From contig JAILLE010000038.1 in the NCBI GenBank assembly GCA_024693285.1, positions 1-64,000 of the forward strand: a DNA stretch of 64,000 bases, read 5' to 3'. The notes beneath the pieces are model-generated. The model saw nothing but the letters and a program-made list of their open reading frames with translations, was not told the DNA's origin and did not search any database. This DNA comes from Bacteroidales bacterium (GTDB lineage Bacteria; Bacteroidota; Bacteroidia; Bacteroidales; UBA932). How positions within the stretch are numbered: position 1 is the stretch's first letter; each line of letters begins with the position of its first letter. This document shows positions 63,212-64,000 of this stretch, piece by piece. The position numbers and the translations under genes were made by a program.

Positions 63212-64000
63212 TTAGAATTTCAGGCTGATGCTGCCCATGATTGTCCTGCCTGCCATCGGAATGAAGCCGATCTGGTAATAACGATTGGAATCGGGATGGC
63301 CGTAACCTTCAAGAATTGAGGAATACACCCACCCGCTGGTTGCCTTCCTGGCGTTGAATAAATTACCGACATTGAGTCCCAATACCGCCTCCTGGATAAG
63401 CAGTTTCGGAAGTCTCAGAGTATAAGAGAGATTGATGTCGGAAAATGAATATGCCGGCAGGGAACGGTCATGATTCCCTGTGTTGTCCAGATATTGCCGC
63501 GACACGTAATCCGTGTGCCATACTGCCTTGAACCCCTTGGATTCGAACCTGATGAATCCGTTAAGGATGGCCGCTGGAGAGAAGGCCAGAGGAGCGTTGT
63601 CGTAGTGTATAGGCCTGAATGAATCATCCCAGTCCAGGCTGGCCATCTCCGTGAAATCCTTCAGCCGGTTCTCGCTGAGAGCGGCGTTCCCTTCAAGTGT
63701 AAGGTAAGGCAGTATGCTCCAGGCCGCCGTCAACTCAATTCCCGTCCTGAAAGAACTTTTGATGTTGGTCGTGAGCGGCTCCCCTATCTCGCTGAGTTCC
63801 CCAGTCTGCACCAGCTGGTTGTCGTAATCCATGTAATAAATGTTGGCTCCAGCCTGGAAACGCTTGGAAGTGAATTGATAACCAATCTCATAATCCATAA
63901 CGCTCTCAGCGACCGGGAATGGATATTTGTAGTTGTCCGTGAAATTGTCCCTCGACGGCTCCCGGTGGCTCATTGCCGCTGAGACATAGGCGTGATTAGG
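63212..64000 (-). CDS. TonB-dependent receptor, C-terminal part (runs off the window)
   Basis: The last 262 codons of an outer-membrane TonB-dependent receptor; the frame is open to the window edge, so the plug domain and most of the barrel lie outside. Visible are late barrel strands (YEIGYQFTSKRFQAGANIYYMDYDNQLV, shortened; GLNVGNLFNARKATSGWVY) and the terminal Phe of the insertion signal (ISLKF). The NYKYPFPVAESVMDYEIGY segment fits the conserved E-rich strand. The ligand cannot be told, and no SusD-like gene lies downstream. Confidence 0.9.
   Translation of the reverse strand, partial: PNHAYVSAAMSHREPSRDNFTDNYKYPFPVAESVMDYEIGYQFTSKRFQAGANIYYMDYDNQLVQTGELSEIGEPLTTNIKSSFRTGIELTAAWSILPYLTLEGNAALSENRLKDFTEMASLDWDDSFRPIHYDNAPLAFSPAAILNGFIRFESKGFKAVWHTDYVSRQYLDNTGNHDRSLPAYSFSDINLSYTLRLPKLLIQEAVLGLNVGNLFNARKATSGWVYSSILEGYGHPDSNRYYQIGFIPMAGRTIMGSISLKF

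Noticed and set aside
1..64000. tRNA, rRNA, insertion sequences, prophage or defence system
   Set aside because: Gaps between genes are too short or lack the expected folds, and no transposase, integrase, nuclease or toxin-antitoxin protein was recognised.

Overview
The window reads as chromosomal core DNA of a member of the Bacteroidales, most likely a Rikenellaceae/Alistipes-like lineage. Reasons: no Shine-Dalgarno sequences but many exact copies of the Bacteroidetes -7 promoter element TAnnTTTG, twice with TTTG 19 bp upstream; Bacteroidetes-type proteins (Rho with a long disordered N/Q-rich insertion, TamL-like lipoprotein BamA homologue, Ig-like lipoprotein, DUF3467, DUF2807, long-form QueA, PPi-type phosphofructokinase, TonB-dependent receptor ending in Phe); and a gene that looks like cysteate synthase, the enzyme that feeds sulfonolipids in Alistipes-like bacteria. 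The genus is an inference. Genes are tightly packed, many overlap by ATGA or TGATG-type junctions, and I see no insertion sequence, prophage, CRISPR array, rRNA or tRNA gene.

Layout. 0.1-1.6 kb: mnmE (minus). 1.6-6.1 kb: a leader ORF plus terminator/antiterminator followed by carA-carB (plus). 6.1-9.0 kb: rho followed by a GT92 glycosyltransferase (minus). 9.0-13.0 kb: lptD-like gene (minus) and a divergent cell-wall amidase (plus), whose promoters lie back to back and whose starts are probably not ATG. 13.2-16.8 kb: dnaA-pepD-rpe (plus). 16.8-17.5 kb: birA (minus). 17.6-21.5 kb: rsfS-ftsH-cdsA-psd (plus). 21.4-30.7 kb: a six-gene minus operon ligA-yihY-relA/spoT-Ig lipoprotein-OM barrel-ispG. 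30.7-32.0 kb: PPi-type pfk (plus). 32.0-37.3 kb: minus operon of an rRNA/tRNA 2'-O-methyltransferase, a receiver-receiver-PEP/pyruvate-binding protein and a cytosolic alpha-amylase. 37.3-39.5 kb: tamL (plus). 39.5-42.1 kb: flavodiiron protein and RlmD-like methyltransferase (minus). 42.3-43.6 kb: rarA (plus), ending in a 17-bp perfect inverted repeat. 43.7-48.4 kb: minus operon queA-acyltransferase-CaCA exchanger-cysteate synthase-like gene. 48.5-48.9 kb: AT-rich noncoding region. 48.9-51.6 kb: XRE-type regulator-pyrD-cinA (plus). 51.7-59.8 kb: minus operon valS-thioesterase-tatA-tatC-ABC-F-DUF2807-dipeptidase. 59.8-62.1 kb: DUF3467-kdsC-maf-esterase (plus). 62.1-64.0 kb: CNNM/DUF21-CBS protein and the C-terminal part of a TonB-dependent receptor (minus).

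How the genes fit together. Pyrimidine synthesis (carAB, pyrD), translation and tRNA modification (mnmE, valS, queA, rlmD, spoU, rsfS), replication and repair (dnaA, ligA, rarA), envelope assembly (lptD, tamL, amidase, cdsA, psd, kdsC, tatAC) and stress or central metabolism (relA/spoT, ftsH, fprA, PPi-PFK) dominate. The points most worth a second look are the pyrBI-like attenuator before carAB, the REC-REC-PPDK_N protein that lacks the PEP synthase catalytic half, the cysteate synthase-like gene in one operon with an acyltransferase, the lptD/amidase divergent promoter, the hairpin cluster after rarA, and intrinsic terminators nested inside the 3' coding ends of convergent genes. Start codons were moved from the longest reading frame where a downstream ATG or promoter position argued for it; those cases are stated in the entries.
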